DNA of 13,246 bases, from assembly GCA_037445875.1 (NCBI GenBank), contig JBBIJR010000085.1, positions 1 to 13,246 of the forward strand. Direction: 5' to 3'. Below the pieces are notes generated by a model. That model searched no databases and was not told where the DNA came from. It saw only the letters and a program-made list of their open reading frames with translations. This DNA comes from JBBIJR01 sp037445875. Its GTDB lineage: Bacteria > CLD3 > SB21. How positions within the stretch are numbered: position 1 is the stretch's first letter; every line of letters starts with the position of its first letter. Below, one piece after another: positions 6,230-13,246 of the stretch. The translations under genes and the position numbers were made by a program.

Positions 6230-7000
6230 ATGCCGACCTCCGATTCTCCTTCCATGCGTCCTTCCGAAACCGCGTTCGACCGGTCCACGCACCGCATACT
6301 GGTCGTCGACGACGACGAGGACACGCTTTCGATTCTCGAGATGTTCTTCAGCCGGCAGGGTTATGTGCTCGACCACGCTCGTGACGGCGAAGAAGCGCTG
6401 GATCTGCTGCGCCGGCGCCGGCATGATCTGGTCATCAGCGACGTTATGATGCCCGTCATGGACGGACTTCGTTTTTGCGAGTGCGTGCGATCCGATCCGG
6501 ACGTCCGGATGACTCCCATTATTCTGGTCACGGCCAAGAGCGAGACGGCGCATAAACTTCTCGCGCTCGAAAAGGGCGCAGACGACTACGTCGTCAAGCC
6601 CGTCAATCTTTTCGAGCTGAGCGCGCGCGCAGCATCCACCCTGCGTCAACGCAAGCTCCGGGAGACCGTGTACGCCCAGGAAAAAGAGCTGGAGCGCGTG
6701 CGTACGCTGGAGCGGACCCTGAGCGTCATTTCTCACCACATCAACAACGCCATCGCCCCGATATACGGACGCGCGCAAATGTGCGAACCGCGGAACGCGG
6801 ACCAAAGCCGGAAGCTGGTCGAGACCTGTCTGGAAAGCTGCCGGCGCGTCACGCGCACGCTGCAGGTGCTGGGCAAGGTGATCGCCGCCATGAAGGATCC
6901 ATCCAACCCGGAGCGATACGATCTGGTGGAGCGTTCCATGAAAGAGGTGGCCGAGCATCTCGATCGCAAGATCGAGGCCGCCGACGAAACAACCCTGTAA
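6230..7000 (+). CDS. Response-regulator receiver fused to a DHp (HisKA-like) domain, no ATPase domain
   Basis: 256 residues. Residues about 21-138 are a complete receiver: acidic residues Asp27/Asp28 in RILVVDDDE, phosphoacceptor Asp71 in VISDVMMPVMDG, Thr101 in PIILVTAKSE and Lys123 in YVVKPV. A helical, probably coiled-coil linker (about 139-163) leads to SVISHHINNAIAPIYG, an H-box of the HxxNN type, with His169 the best aligned phosphoacceptor and His170 beside it. A second DHp helix follows (about 192-220), and a short tail ends the protein; no ATP-binding domain or DNA-binding output domain is present. It could be a phosphotransfer protein or a receiver-controlled dimer (inference). No good ribosome binding site is seen for this ATG or for the in-frame ATG at 6254, so the first nine residues are uncertain. 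It is directly behind the extended -10 promoter and ends 2 bp before dnaB. Confidence 0.87.
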   Translation: MPTSDSPSMRPSETAFDRSTHRILVVDDDEDTLSILEMFFSRQGYVLDHARDGEEALDLLRRRRHDLVISDVMMPVMDGLRFCECVRSDPDVRMTPIILVTAKSETAHKLLALEKGADDYVVKPVNLFELSARAASTLRQRKLRETVYAQEKELERVRTLERTLSVISHHINNAIAPIYGRAQMCEPRNADQSRKLVETCLESCRRVTRTLQVLGKVIAAMKDPSNPERYDLVERSMKEVAEHLDRKIEAADETTL

Positions 7001-7002
7001 TC

Positions 7003-8430
7003 ATGTCCACCGCCGACAAAAGTGCCGCTCCCTCCAACGTGATCGAATTCGCGGGGCGTGTGCCTCCGCAAGCCGTCGATGTGGAAGAAGCCATCCTCGG
7101 GGCCATGTTCCTTGATGAATCCGCCGTTGCGCGGGTCGTGGAACTGCTCGATGAAACCTGCTTTTACAAAGAAGCGCATCGGATTGTCTTCTCGGCCATG
7201 ATGCGGCTCTACGAACGCGCCGAGCCCGTCGACCTGATCACGGTCATTGAGGAATTGAAACGATCGAGTCAGTTGGAACGTATCGGCGGCAGTTTTTACC
7301 TGTCCGGACTGGCGCAAAAAGTACCGAGCGCCTCCAACGTCGCTCATTACGCCAAAATCGTGCTGGACAAGTCCCGCCTGCGCAAATTGATCAACGTCGG
7401 GAGCCAGATCGTCACGCTAGCGTTCCAGGAAACAGAGGACGTGGATCAGTTGATCGATCAGGTCGAGCAGAGCGTCTTTCAGATCGGACAGGACAAATCG
7501 CAGCAGGGCTTTCAGGACCTGAAGAAGCATCTCATCACGGCGTTTGAGCAGATCGAAAGCTACCACGAGCGGCCCGGCGGCGTGACGGGCATCGCCAGCG
7601 GATTTCGTCCGCTGGATATGATGACGAGCGGTTTCCAGAAGTCCGATCTCATCATTGTGGCCGGCCGCCCGAGCATGGGCAAGACGGCTTTTGTACTGTC
7701 GGTCGCCCGAAACGTGGCCACCTACGCGCAAAAACCGGTAGGATTCTTCAGCCTGGAAATGTCCGCCTCGCAGCTGGTCATGCGGCTGTTGTGTGCCGAG
7801 GCCGAAGTCGACGCGCACAAAATGCGCACAGGCATGCTGCCTTCCAACGACTGGTCCAAACTGTCGATCGGCGTCGGACGCCTCTCCAAGGCGCCCATCT
7901 ATATCGACGATACACCGGCGCTCAATATCCTCGAATTGCGGGCACGGGCGCGCCGTCTGAAGGCGGAAAAACGGATCGAACTGCTTGTGGTCGACTACAT
8001 GCAGTTGGTCACGGGCGTCACCAAGACGAACGCGACGCGGCAGGAAGAAGTCGCCATGATCTCGCGCTCGCTGAAGGCGTTGGCCAAGGAACTGGACATC
8101 CCCGTAATCGCCCTCAGCCAGTTGTCGCGGGCGGTCGAGCAACGCGGCGGCGATAAGAAACCCGTCCTCTCCGATCTTCGCGAATCCGGCTCAATCGAGC
8201 AAGACGCCGACGTCGTCATGTTTGTCCACCGGGAGGACTATTATGCCCAGGAGGAACTCGAGCGCCAGGTGGCCATCGTTCCGGCGGAAATCCTGATCGC
8301 CAAACAACGGAACGGCCCCACCGGGACGGTGACCATCGGGTTCTACAAACACTTTGCCAAGTTTGTCGATATCGAGCAGAACCGCACGCGTGAAGTCCCG
8401 CCGCCGACTACCGGCGACGAGCCTTTCTGA
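7003..8430 (+). CDS. dnaB: Replicative DNA helicase DnaB
   Basis: 475 residues, full family length. DnaB unwinds DNA at the replication fork as an ATP-driven hexamer. The N-terminal domain (about 20-125) starts with PPQAVDVEEAILGAM, typical of the family, and recruits primase. The RecA-like ATPase domain carries Walker A GRPSMGKT with Lys227, the following VGFFSLEMS block, Walker B LLVVDYMQL with Asp331, and the DnaB motif SQLSRAVEQR...SDLRESGSIEQDADVV with HREDYY after it. The last residues (DEPF) are acidic. There is no intein or insertion. The start follows the receiver-DHp stop by 2 bp and has no strong ribosome binding site, suggesting coupled translation. Finding dnaB directly behind a signalling gene and before glycan genes is not its common neighbourhood as I know it. 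Confidence 0.97.
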   Translation: MSTADKSAAPSNVIEFAGRVPPQAVDVEEAILGAMFLDESAVARVVELLDETCFYKEAHRIVFSAMMRLYERAEPVDLITVIEELKRSSQLERIGGSFYLSGLAQKVPSASNVAHYAKIVLDKSRLRKLINVGSQIVTLAFQETEDVDQLIDQVEQSVFQIGQDKSQQGFQDLKKHLITAFEQIESYHERPGGVTGIASGFRPLDMMTSGFQKSDLIIVAGRPSMGKTAFVLSVARNVATYAQKPVGFFSLEMSASQLVMRLLCAEAEVDAHKMRTGMLPSNDWSKLSIGVGRLSKAPIYIDDTPALNILELRARARRLKAEKRIELLVVDYMQLVTGVTKTNATRQEEVAMISRSLKALAKELDIPVIALSQLSRAVEQRGGDKKPVLSDLRESGSIEQDADVVMFVHREDYYAQEELERQVAIVPAEILIAKQRNGPTGTVTIGFYKHFAKFVDIEQNRTREVPPPTTGDEPF

Positions 8431-8457
8431 ACGTCCGGGTTTCGCACAAGGGACTGT

Positions 8458-8505
8458 CATGGGATGTGAACTCCGCGGCTTCCCCGTCGTAGCCGGGGAC
8501 CCATG
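8458..8505. repeat. Nested inverted repeat in the dnaB-glycosyltransferase gap
   Basis: An outer pair CATGGG (8458-8463)/CCCATG (8500-8505) encloses an inner hairpin TCCCCG (8481-8486)/CGGGGA (8494-8499) with a 7-nt loop; the right arms are contiguous and a CCGCGG palindrome sits in the left spacer. No T-tract follows, so it is a poor intrinsic terminator. It could be a dispersed REP-like palindrome, an RNA-processing hairpin, or chance. The 88-bp gap holds nothing else. Confidence 0.45.
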
Positions 8506-8518
8506 AATCATCGGATGC

Positions 8519-9568
8519 ATGGAATCTTCACAAACTATGTCCGGTAAACCGCTGGTCTCCGTCATCGTCCTGAACTACAACGGCCTCCGGTGGGTGGAAC
8601 TTTGTTTGCGGCCCTTGCTGGCCACTCGTTACCGTCCGGTGGAATGGATCCTCGTGGACAATGCCTCCACCGACGGTTCGGTCCACCGCGTCCGCGAGCT
8701 TTTCCCGGAGTTCCGGATCATTCAGAGCGACCGCAACCTGGGCTACACGGGCGGCAACAACCTCGGCATCCGTGAGGCCCGGGGCACGTACGTCGTTCTT
8801 CTCAACAACGATGTCGTCGTGGAACCCGACTGGCTTGGCCCCCTGGTCGCGGAGGCGGAGCGCGAAGAGAAGATCGGTGCGCTCCAGCCCAAGCTCACGT
8901 CCATGATTCAGCCGGGGTACTTCGAATACGCCGGGGCTTCGGGCGGTTTCATCGACCGTTGGGGATATCCGTTCCTCCGCGGCCGGATCTTCGATACGAT
9001 GGAACGAGACGAAGGCCAGTACGACGATGCCCGCGACGTGTTCTGGGCCAGCGGTGCGGCTCTTTTTCTCCGCCGCCGCGCCCTGGAACAAACCGGCCTG
9101 CTCGACGAAACGATGTTCATGCACTTCGAAGAGATTGATCTCTGCTGGCGCCTGCATCGGGCCGGTTACCGTGTTCGCGTGGTGCCGGCAGCGCATGTAC
9201 GCCACTACGTGGGCGCCTCCCTTCCACCGGAGAGCTTTCGTAAGGTCTACTGGAATCACCGCAACAACCTCATCATGTTGATCAAGAATCTCCCCGCTCG
9301 ACAGTTCTGGGTCACACTGGCCGTTCGCTTTATGCTCGACGGCGCCGCTGCCTGCTACGGGCTATGGCGCGGCCGTCCGGCACATGTTCTGGCCGTTCTC
9401 CTCGCTCACGGCTGGATCTACACGCACGTCCGTTTGCTGTGGCAAAAACGGAGCGAAAGCCAGCGGGCGGGCCCACTCGAGGACTTCTCCCATCTCGTGT
9501 ACCGCCGCAGCATTGCGGCCGATTATTTCTTGAAGAACAAGAATAGCTTTCGTATGTTAGCGTTTTGA
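8519..9568 (+). CDS. Family 2 glycosyltransferase (COG1216, rhamnosyltransferase-like)
   Basis: 349 residues. GT2 enzymes with a GT-A fold transfer a sugar from a nucleotide donor. VSVIVLNYNG (13-22), VDNASTDGS (46-54), the DRNLGYTGGNN stretch (71-81), NNDVVVEPDW (96-105) with the metal-binding acidic motif at Asp98, and FEEIDLCWRLHRAGY (203-217) with the putative catalytic base region Glu204/Glu205/Asp207 are all present. The segment about 262-310 is partly hydrophobic with basic flanks, suggesting association with the inner face of the membrane. The pattern is that of the COG1216 group that contains rhamnosyltransferases; with rmlD 17 bp downstream, L-rhamnose is a reasonable donor sugar, but this is inference. 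Start: the ATG at 8519 is given; an in-frame ATG at 8537 (MSGKPLVSVIV) fits the family better, and neither has a good ribosome binding site. Confidence 0.9.
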   Translation: MESSQTMSGKPLVSVIVLNYNGLRWVELCLRPLLATRYRPVEWILVDNASTDGSVHRVRELFPEFRIIQSDRNLGYTGGNNLGIREARGTYVVLLNNDVVVEPDWLGPLVAEAEREEKIGALQPKLTSMIQPGYFEYAGASGGFIDRWGYPFLRGRIFDTMERDEGQYDDARDVFWASGAALFLRRRALEQTGLLDETMFMHFEEIDLCWRLHRAGYRVRVVPAAHVRHYVGASLPPESFRKVYWNHRNNLIMLIKNLPARQFWVTLAVRFMLDGAAACYGLWRGRPAHVLAVLLAHGWIYTHVRLLWQKRSESQRAGPLEDFSHLVYRRSIAADYFLKNKNSFRMLAF

Positions 9569-9585
9569 AAAAAACGCAGGATTTC

Positions 9586-10458
9586 ATGAACACCATCGTT
9601 CTCCTTGGCGGCAACGGCCAATTAGGCCAGGACCTTCAACGTGTGCTCAAGAAGGACTACCGCGTCCTCCCGTATGACCTCCCGGGATGCGACATCACGG
9701 ACGCGAACAGGGTCATGGAGATCGTGAAGAACGACGGCCCGTCGGTCGTCATCAACTGCGCGGCCTGGACGGATGTGCCCGGGTGCGAAGTCAACGACGC
9801 TAAGGCCTTTTCGATCAACGCGCTCGGCGCGAAACACGTCGCAGCCGCCTGCGCGCGAACGGGCGCCAAGCTTGTGTTTGTCGGTTCCGACTACGTTTTC
9901 GACGGCCGAAAGAACAGTCCTTATATCGAGACCGACCTGCCGGGCCCGGTCAACGTTTACGGCCTTACCAAACTGATGGGCGAGTACTACGTGCAGGCAG
10001 CGTGCGAACGTTTTTTTATCGTCCGCACGTCGGGGCTGTACGGCATCCACGAATGCCAGGGCAAGAAGACGAATTTCGTGGAAACGATGCTTCGACTGGC
10101 TCGTGAACAGGAAGTGCTTCGTGTGGTGGACGACGAGGTACTGACCCCCACGTTTGCGCTGAATCTGGCCCAGCAAATCAAAGTGTTGATGGCCACCGAC
10201 GACTACGGCATTTATCATGCCACCAACAACGGCTCGTGTTCCTGGTTCACCTTCGCACGCCGCATTTTCGAAATTGCGAAGATCAACGTGAAGATCGAGA
10301 AGATCTCCGCCCGGGATTTTCAGAGCAGTGTGCGGCGGCCCGCTTTTTCCGTGCTCAAGAACCGGGCCCTGCAGAACCGCGGCATCGATTTCATGAAAAT
10401 GTGGGACGACGCGCTCAAGGACTATTTCCTGGACCGCGAACATAAGTTAGATATCTAA
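9586..10458 (+). CDS. rmlD: dTDP-4-dehydrorhamnose reductase
   Basis: 290 residues, the normal length. RmlD catalyses the last step of dTDP-L-rhamnose synthesis, NAD(P)H-dependent reduction of dTDP-4-keto-L-rhamnose in the cytosol. The extended SDR fold shows GGNGQLG (8-14) for cofactor binding, INCAAWTDVPGCE, SDYVFDG (101-107) and the catalytic YGLTK with Tyr125 and Lys129. The family's active-site Thr before DYVFDG is Ser101 here, which keeps the hydroxyl. The frame also opens at a TTG (9565) overlapping the GT2 stop, but the ATG at 9586 is preferred because the protein then begins MNTIVLLGG as usual and AGGA lies 4 nt upstream. rmlA, rmlB and rmlC are not in the window. It sits between two glycosyltransferase genes with short gaps. 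Another sugar-nucleotide reductase of the same family cannot be fully excluded. Confidence 0.87.
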   Translation: MNTIVLLGGNGQLGQDLQRVLKKDYRVLPYDLPGCDITDANRVMEIVKNDGPSVVINCAAWTDVPGCEVNDAKAFSINALGAKHVAAACARTGAKLVFVGSDYVFDGRKNSPYIETDLPGPVNVYGLTKLMGEYYVQAACERFFIVRTSGLYGIHECQGKKTNFVETMLRLAREQEVLRVVDDEVLTPTFALNLAQQIKVLMATDDYGIYHATNNGSCSWFTFARRIFEIAKINVKIEKISARDFQSSVRRPAFSVLKNRALQNRGIDFMKMWDDALKDYFLDREHKLDI

Positions 10459-10470
10459 GGGCGACCTAAC

Positions 10471-10475
10471 AGGAG
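10471..10475 (+). promoter_or_regulatory. Ribosome binding site of the DUF2723 gene
   Basis: AGGAG 11 nt before the ATG at 10487, at the long end of normal spacing. It supports this start, which gives MFNFQRFN directly before the first membrane segment. Confidence 0.5.
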
Positions 10476-10486
10476 TTAATCGACGC

Positions 10487-13246
10487 ATGTTCAATTTCCA
10501 GCGATTCAACCGGATGATGGGCTTTGGTGTCTTTCTGCTGTCGTTTCTGGCTTATCTCACGACGGTTTCTCCGACCGTTTCGTACTGGGACTGCGGAGAG
10601 TTTGCGGCGTGCGCCTACTCACTGGGCGTGCCCCACCCTCCGGGCTCTCCCCTCTTCCTGATCGTAGGCCGCTTGTTCACCATGCTGCCGCTGTCCGAGG
10701 CCGGTCATGCGCTGGGACTGGCCATGAGCGGCTACGACGTGGCCTTTCGGGTAAACCTCATCTCCGTTCTCGCGAGCGCGTTTGCGGTACTTTTTCTGTA
10801 CCTCATCATCCTTCGTCTTGTCCTTCAGTGGAAAGGGCGTCCGGACAGCGTCCAGGCTGCCGTCAAACTGGCCGTGGCGTCCGCCATCGGAGCGCTGACG
10901 TTCGCCTTTACCTACAGCCACTGGTTCAACGCGGTGGAAGCGGAAGTGTACGCGTCAAGCACGTTCTTCACCGCCATCGTGGTGTGGTTGATCATGGTCT
11001 GGGTGGAGCGGCCGGACGATATTCACGGGGACGCGTATCTTTTGCTTATCGCCTACATGATCGGCCTGGCCATCGGCGTCCACCTGCTCAATCTCCTGGC
11101 CCTGCCCTTCATATTCTTCATCATCTATGCCAAGAAATTCGAGATCAGGATGGCGAGCCTGCTCAAGTTCGCTGTCGTGGGTATAGTCGCGGTCGCCGTC
11201 ATCTACAAGGTATTTATTTTCTGGAGCCTCAAGATCCCGTTGGCCATGGACCGTTACGGACTGGCAGGCATCTCGATGGCGTTGCTGTTCGGACTGCTCA
11301 TCTATCTGAGCTACTATTTCATCCGTCGAAACAGCCACACCGCCGCATTGGTGACCATGTCTTCGCTCCTGATTTTCATCGGTTACTCCACGTACGCGGT
11401 CATCCTGATACGCTCCGGCATGAATCCGAACATCGACCAGAACGATCCGGCTACATGGACCGCCTTCGTGCGTTATTTGAACCGGGAGCAGTACGGCGAT
11501 TTTTCCACCTTCCCTCGTGTGGCACCGTTCTGGGACTATCAGTTCAACAAGATGTTTGTCCGCTATTTCAATTGGCAGTTCGTCGGTCGTCCGGACGACG
11601 CCGCTTTGTCGCTTATAGATCAACTCCGCAACGCTATCGGATGGACGGTGGATAGGTTCCAGGACACACAAGAGGACCGTTTCGGGTACATGTTCACCGT
11701 ATTCAGCATGCGCGGCCTTTACGCCCTTCCCTTCCTCGTCGGTCTTTTCGGCTTGGTGCATCATTTCAGCAAGGACTGGAAACGGGCGCTTGCGGTGCTG
11801 GGCCTTTTCATCATGACCGGGGTGGCCATCATCGTATATCTGAATCAGCCCGATCCGCAGCCGCGGGAGCGCGACTACTCCTACGTCGGGGCGTTCTTCT
11901 CCTTTTCGATCTGGATCGGGATCGGAGCGTACGCCATTCTGGAGGCTATCGAGGAGCGCGTCGCGGACGAGCAGAAGCGTCGCCTGGCTATGTACGGGGC
12001 CATGACACTTCTTTTGCTCCTCCTGCCCGTCAACATGTACGCCTATAACGCAACGACCTCCAGCCGTCAGGGCAACTATGTGGCATGGGATTACTCGTAC
12101 AATCTCCTCCAGTCCTGCGAACCAAACGCCATTCTGTTCACGAACGGCGACAACGACACGTTTCCGTTGTGGTATCTGCAGGAAGTCGAAAAGGTCAGGC
12201 CGGACATACGCATTGCAAATCTCAGCCTGCTCAATACGGACTGGTATATCTACCAGCTGAAGAACCAGGAGACGGAATACCATCTTGCGGACGGAAGCGT
12301 GGTGAAGGCGGAAAAAGTCCCGATCAGCTACAACGATCGCGAGATTCTCGGGGATCCGAATATTCCCAATTCGGCGATCCAGCCGACGCGGTGGAGGACC
12401 CGCACGTTCAACCTCGAGGTACCTCGCGACGTGTACTGGAGGGACTGGGTGGACTCGGACAACCCGCTTCCGCAAGGCCACGATACCGCGTCTATTCCGC
12501 GCTTCACGTTCGAGGTCAAGCCGACCATATCCGGCCAGGGCCTCCGGGTCCAGGACATGCTGATTCTCGATATGCTGATCGCCGGCAAGTGGAAACGGCC
12601 GATCTATTTTGCCTTGACGGTCAGCGACGACAACAAAGTGGGGCTGGACCGCTATCTGCGGATGGACGGGCTTGCGTTCAAACTGGTCACCGTTGCGGAC
12701 CAGGACATGTCCGCGACCAGGCTCTACGAGAATGTATATAAGAAGTTCTTGTTCCGGGGCATGGACGATCCCGGCGTGTGTTACGACGACAACGTGCGTC
12801 GACTGACGCAGAACTACCGGACCCTGTACCTGCGTCTGGCAGAGTATTTTCGGCAGAAAAAATCGGGTGCCAATCCACGATTGTCCGGCCGCGTGGAAAC
12901 CGTCCTGCCGGAGATACCGGATGTGAACCACAAGATCATCGCCATCCTCGACGACATGGAGCGAACGATGCCTGACAGCGTCATCCCTGTGAGGGACTAT
13001 CGCATCAAGGTGACCATCGGCCAGTTCTACGCCGATGCTGGCAAGCCGGAGAAGCTCCGCCGGTATATGGAGGAAGTCCTGGCCAATGAGAAACTGTATC
13101 GTCTGGACAATAACGCCCGCGTTCGCATCGCGGCCGTGTATCAGTACTCGTTGAAGGATTACGATGCCTCCATAGCCCTGCTCAAGCCGGCCGTGGAGAC
13201 CGATCCCAACAACGGCGAGGCCCTCGGTTGGTATATCCAGGCGCTC
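10487..13246 (+). CDS. DUF2723 GT-C membrane glycosyltransferase with C-terminal TPR-like region, 3' partial
   Basis: 920 codons open to the right edge without a stop. The N-terminus has a membrane segment (about 10-28) followed by TTVSPTVSYWDCGEF with Asp35 and Glu38, and GVPHPPGSPLF (His50-Gly53), the defining acidic and HPPG motifs of DUF2723 (PF11028). About ten further hydrophobic segments extend to about residue 540. The soluble part starts with NGDNDTFPLW (553-562) and a VRPDIRIANLSLLNTDWY stretch, both typical of bacterial members. From about 835 to the end, helical pairs such as DYRIKVTIGQFYADAGKPEK and YDASIALLKPAVETDPNN look like TPRs. The eukaryotic relative TMEM260 is an O-mannosyltransferase of extracellular domains; a role in glycosylating secreted proteins or lipids here is inference. 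It follows rmlD by 28 bp, so a sugar-transfer role fits. Only the end of the TPR region should be missing. Confidence 0.92.
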   Translation, partial: MFNFQRFNRMMGFGVFLLSFLAYLTTVSPTVSYWDCGEFAACAYSLGVPHPPGSPLFLIVGRLFTMLPLSEAGHALGLAMSGYDVAFRVNLISVLASAFAVLFLYLIILRLVLQWKGRPDSVQAAVKLAVASAIGALTFAFTYSHWFNAVEAEVYASSTFFTAIVVWLIMVWVERPDDIHGDAYLLLIAYMIGLAIGVHLLNLLALPFIFFIIYAKKFEIRMASLLKFAVVGIVAVAVIYKVFIFWSLKIPLAMDRYGLAGISMALLFGLLIYLSYYFIRRNSHTAALVTMSSLLIFIGYSTYAVILIRSGMNPNIDQNDPATWTAFVRYLNREQYGDFSTFPRVAPFWDYQFNKMFVRYFNWQFVGRPDDAALSLIDQLRNAIGWTVDRFQDTQEDRFGYMFTVFSMRGLYALPFLVGLFGLVHHFSKDWKRALAVLGLFIMTGVAIIVYLNQPDPQPRERDYSYVGAFFSFSIWIGIGAYAILEAIEERVADEQKRRLAMYGAMTLLLLLLPVNMYAYNATTSSRQGNYVAWDYSYNLLQSCEPNAILFTNGDNDTFPLWYLQEVEKVRPDIRIANLSLLNTDWYIYQLKNQETEYHLADGSVVKAEKVPISYNDREILGDPNIPNSAIQPTRWRTRTFNLEVPRDVYWRDWVDSDNPLPQGHDTASIPRFTFEVKPTISGQGLRVQDMLILDMLIAGKWKRPIYFALTVSDDNKVGLDRYLRMDGLAFKLVTVADQDMSATRLYENVYKKFLFRGMDDPGVCYDDNVRRLTQNYRTLYLRLAEYFRQKKSGANPRLSGRVETVLPEIPDVNHKIIAILDDMERTMPDSVIPVRDYRIKVTIGQFYADAGKPEKLRRYMEEVLANEKLYRLDNNARVRIAAVYQYSLKDYDASIALLKPAVETDPNNGEALGWYIQAL

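Noticed and set aside
8481..8499. Intrinsic terminator after dnaB
   Set aside because: The stem is only 6 bp with a 7-nt loop and is followed by ACCCATGAATC with no run of T residues.
10955..12931. A 658-codon open frame on the minus strand
   Set aside because: It lies wholly antisense to the DUF2723 gene, whose protein matches its family over the whole stretch. The antisense product is rich in His, Arg, Asp and Val with no recognisable domain, as expected from the mirror frame of a GC-rich gene.

Overview
The window looks like the end of a metagenomic or draft-assembly contig from a bacterium of moderately high GC. The first 13 bases match the 3' end of the Illumina TruSeq adapter, so base 14 is probably the first genuine base. 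Gene content (a DUF2723 GT-C membrane glycosyltransferase with the family's WDCGEF, HPPG and NGDND motifs, a UPF0182 membrane protein, RmlD, a GT2 enzyme and a DnaB close to FCB-type homologues) suggests the FCB superphylum or a relative such as Calditrichota/KSB1-like lineages. This placement is inference; there is no rRNA gene here to settle it. I found no tRNA, rRNA, CRISPR array, insertion sequence or prophage gene.

The layout is two divergent gene trains separated by a 184-bp regulatory region (6046-6229). The leftward train (minus strand) runs: HEAT-repeat lipoprotein, UPF0182 seven-TM protein (ATGA overlap with the previous gene), a degenerate receiver fused to a histidine-kinase-type dimerisation domain (6-bp gap), a YciA/YkhA-type acyl-CoA thioesterase, and an alpha/beta-hydrolase esterase cut by the contig end. 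The close spacing makes this a credible five-gene operon, but its overall function is not known to me.

The rightward train runs: a canonical receiver fused to another histidine-kinase-type dimerisation domain, then the replicative helicase dnaB 2 bp later. After an 88-bp gap with a nested inverted repeat come three surface-glycan genes: a GT2 glycosyltransferase, rmlD (dTDP-L-rhamnose synthesis) and a DUF2723 GT-C glycosyltransferase that runs off the right edge.

The most unusual content is the pair of receiver-DHp proteins, neither with an ATPase domain, one in each divergent train. The leftward one has lost nearly every residue needed for receiver phosphorylation chemistry but keeps its phosphoacceptor Asp and an HELxxPL H-box. 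The rightward one has an intact receiver and an HHxxNN H-box. The shared control region has a near-consensus extended -10 sigma70 promoter flanked by two copies of a CCCTTG-N(3-5)-CCGGGAAA module, a good candidate operator.
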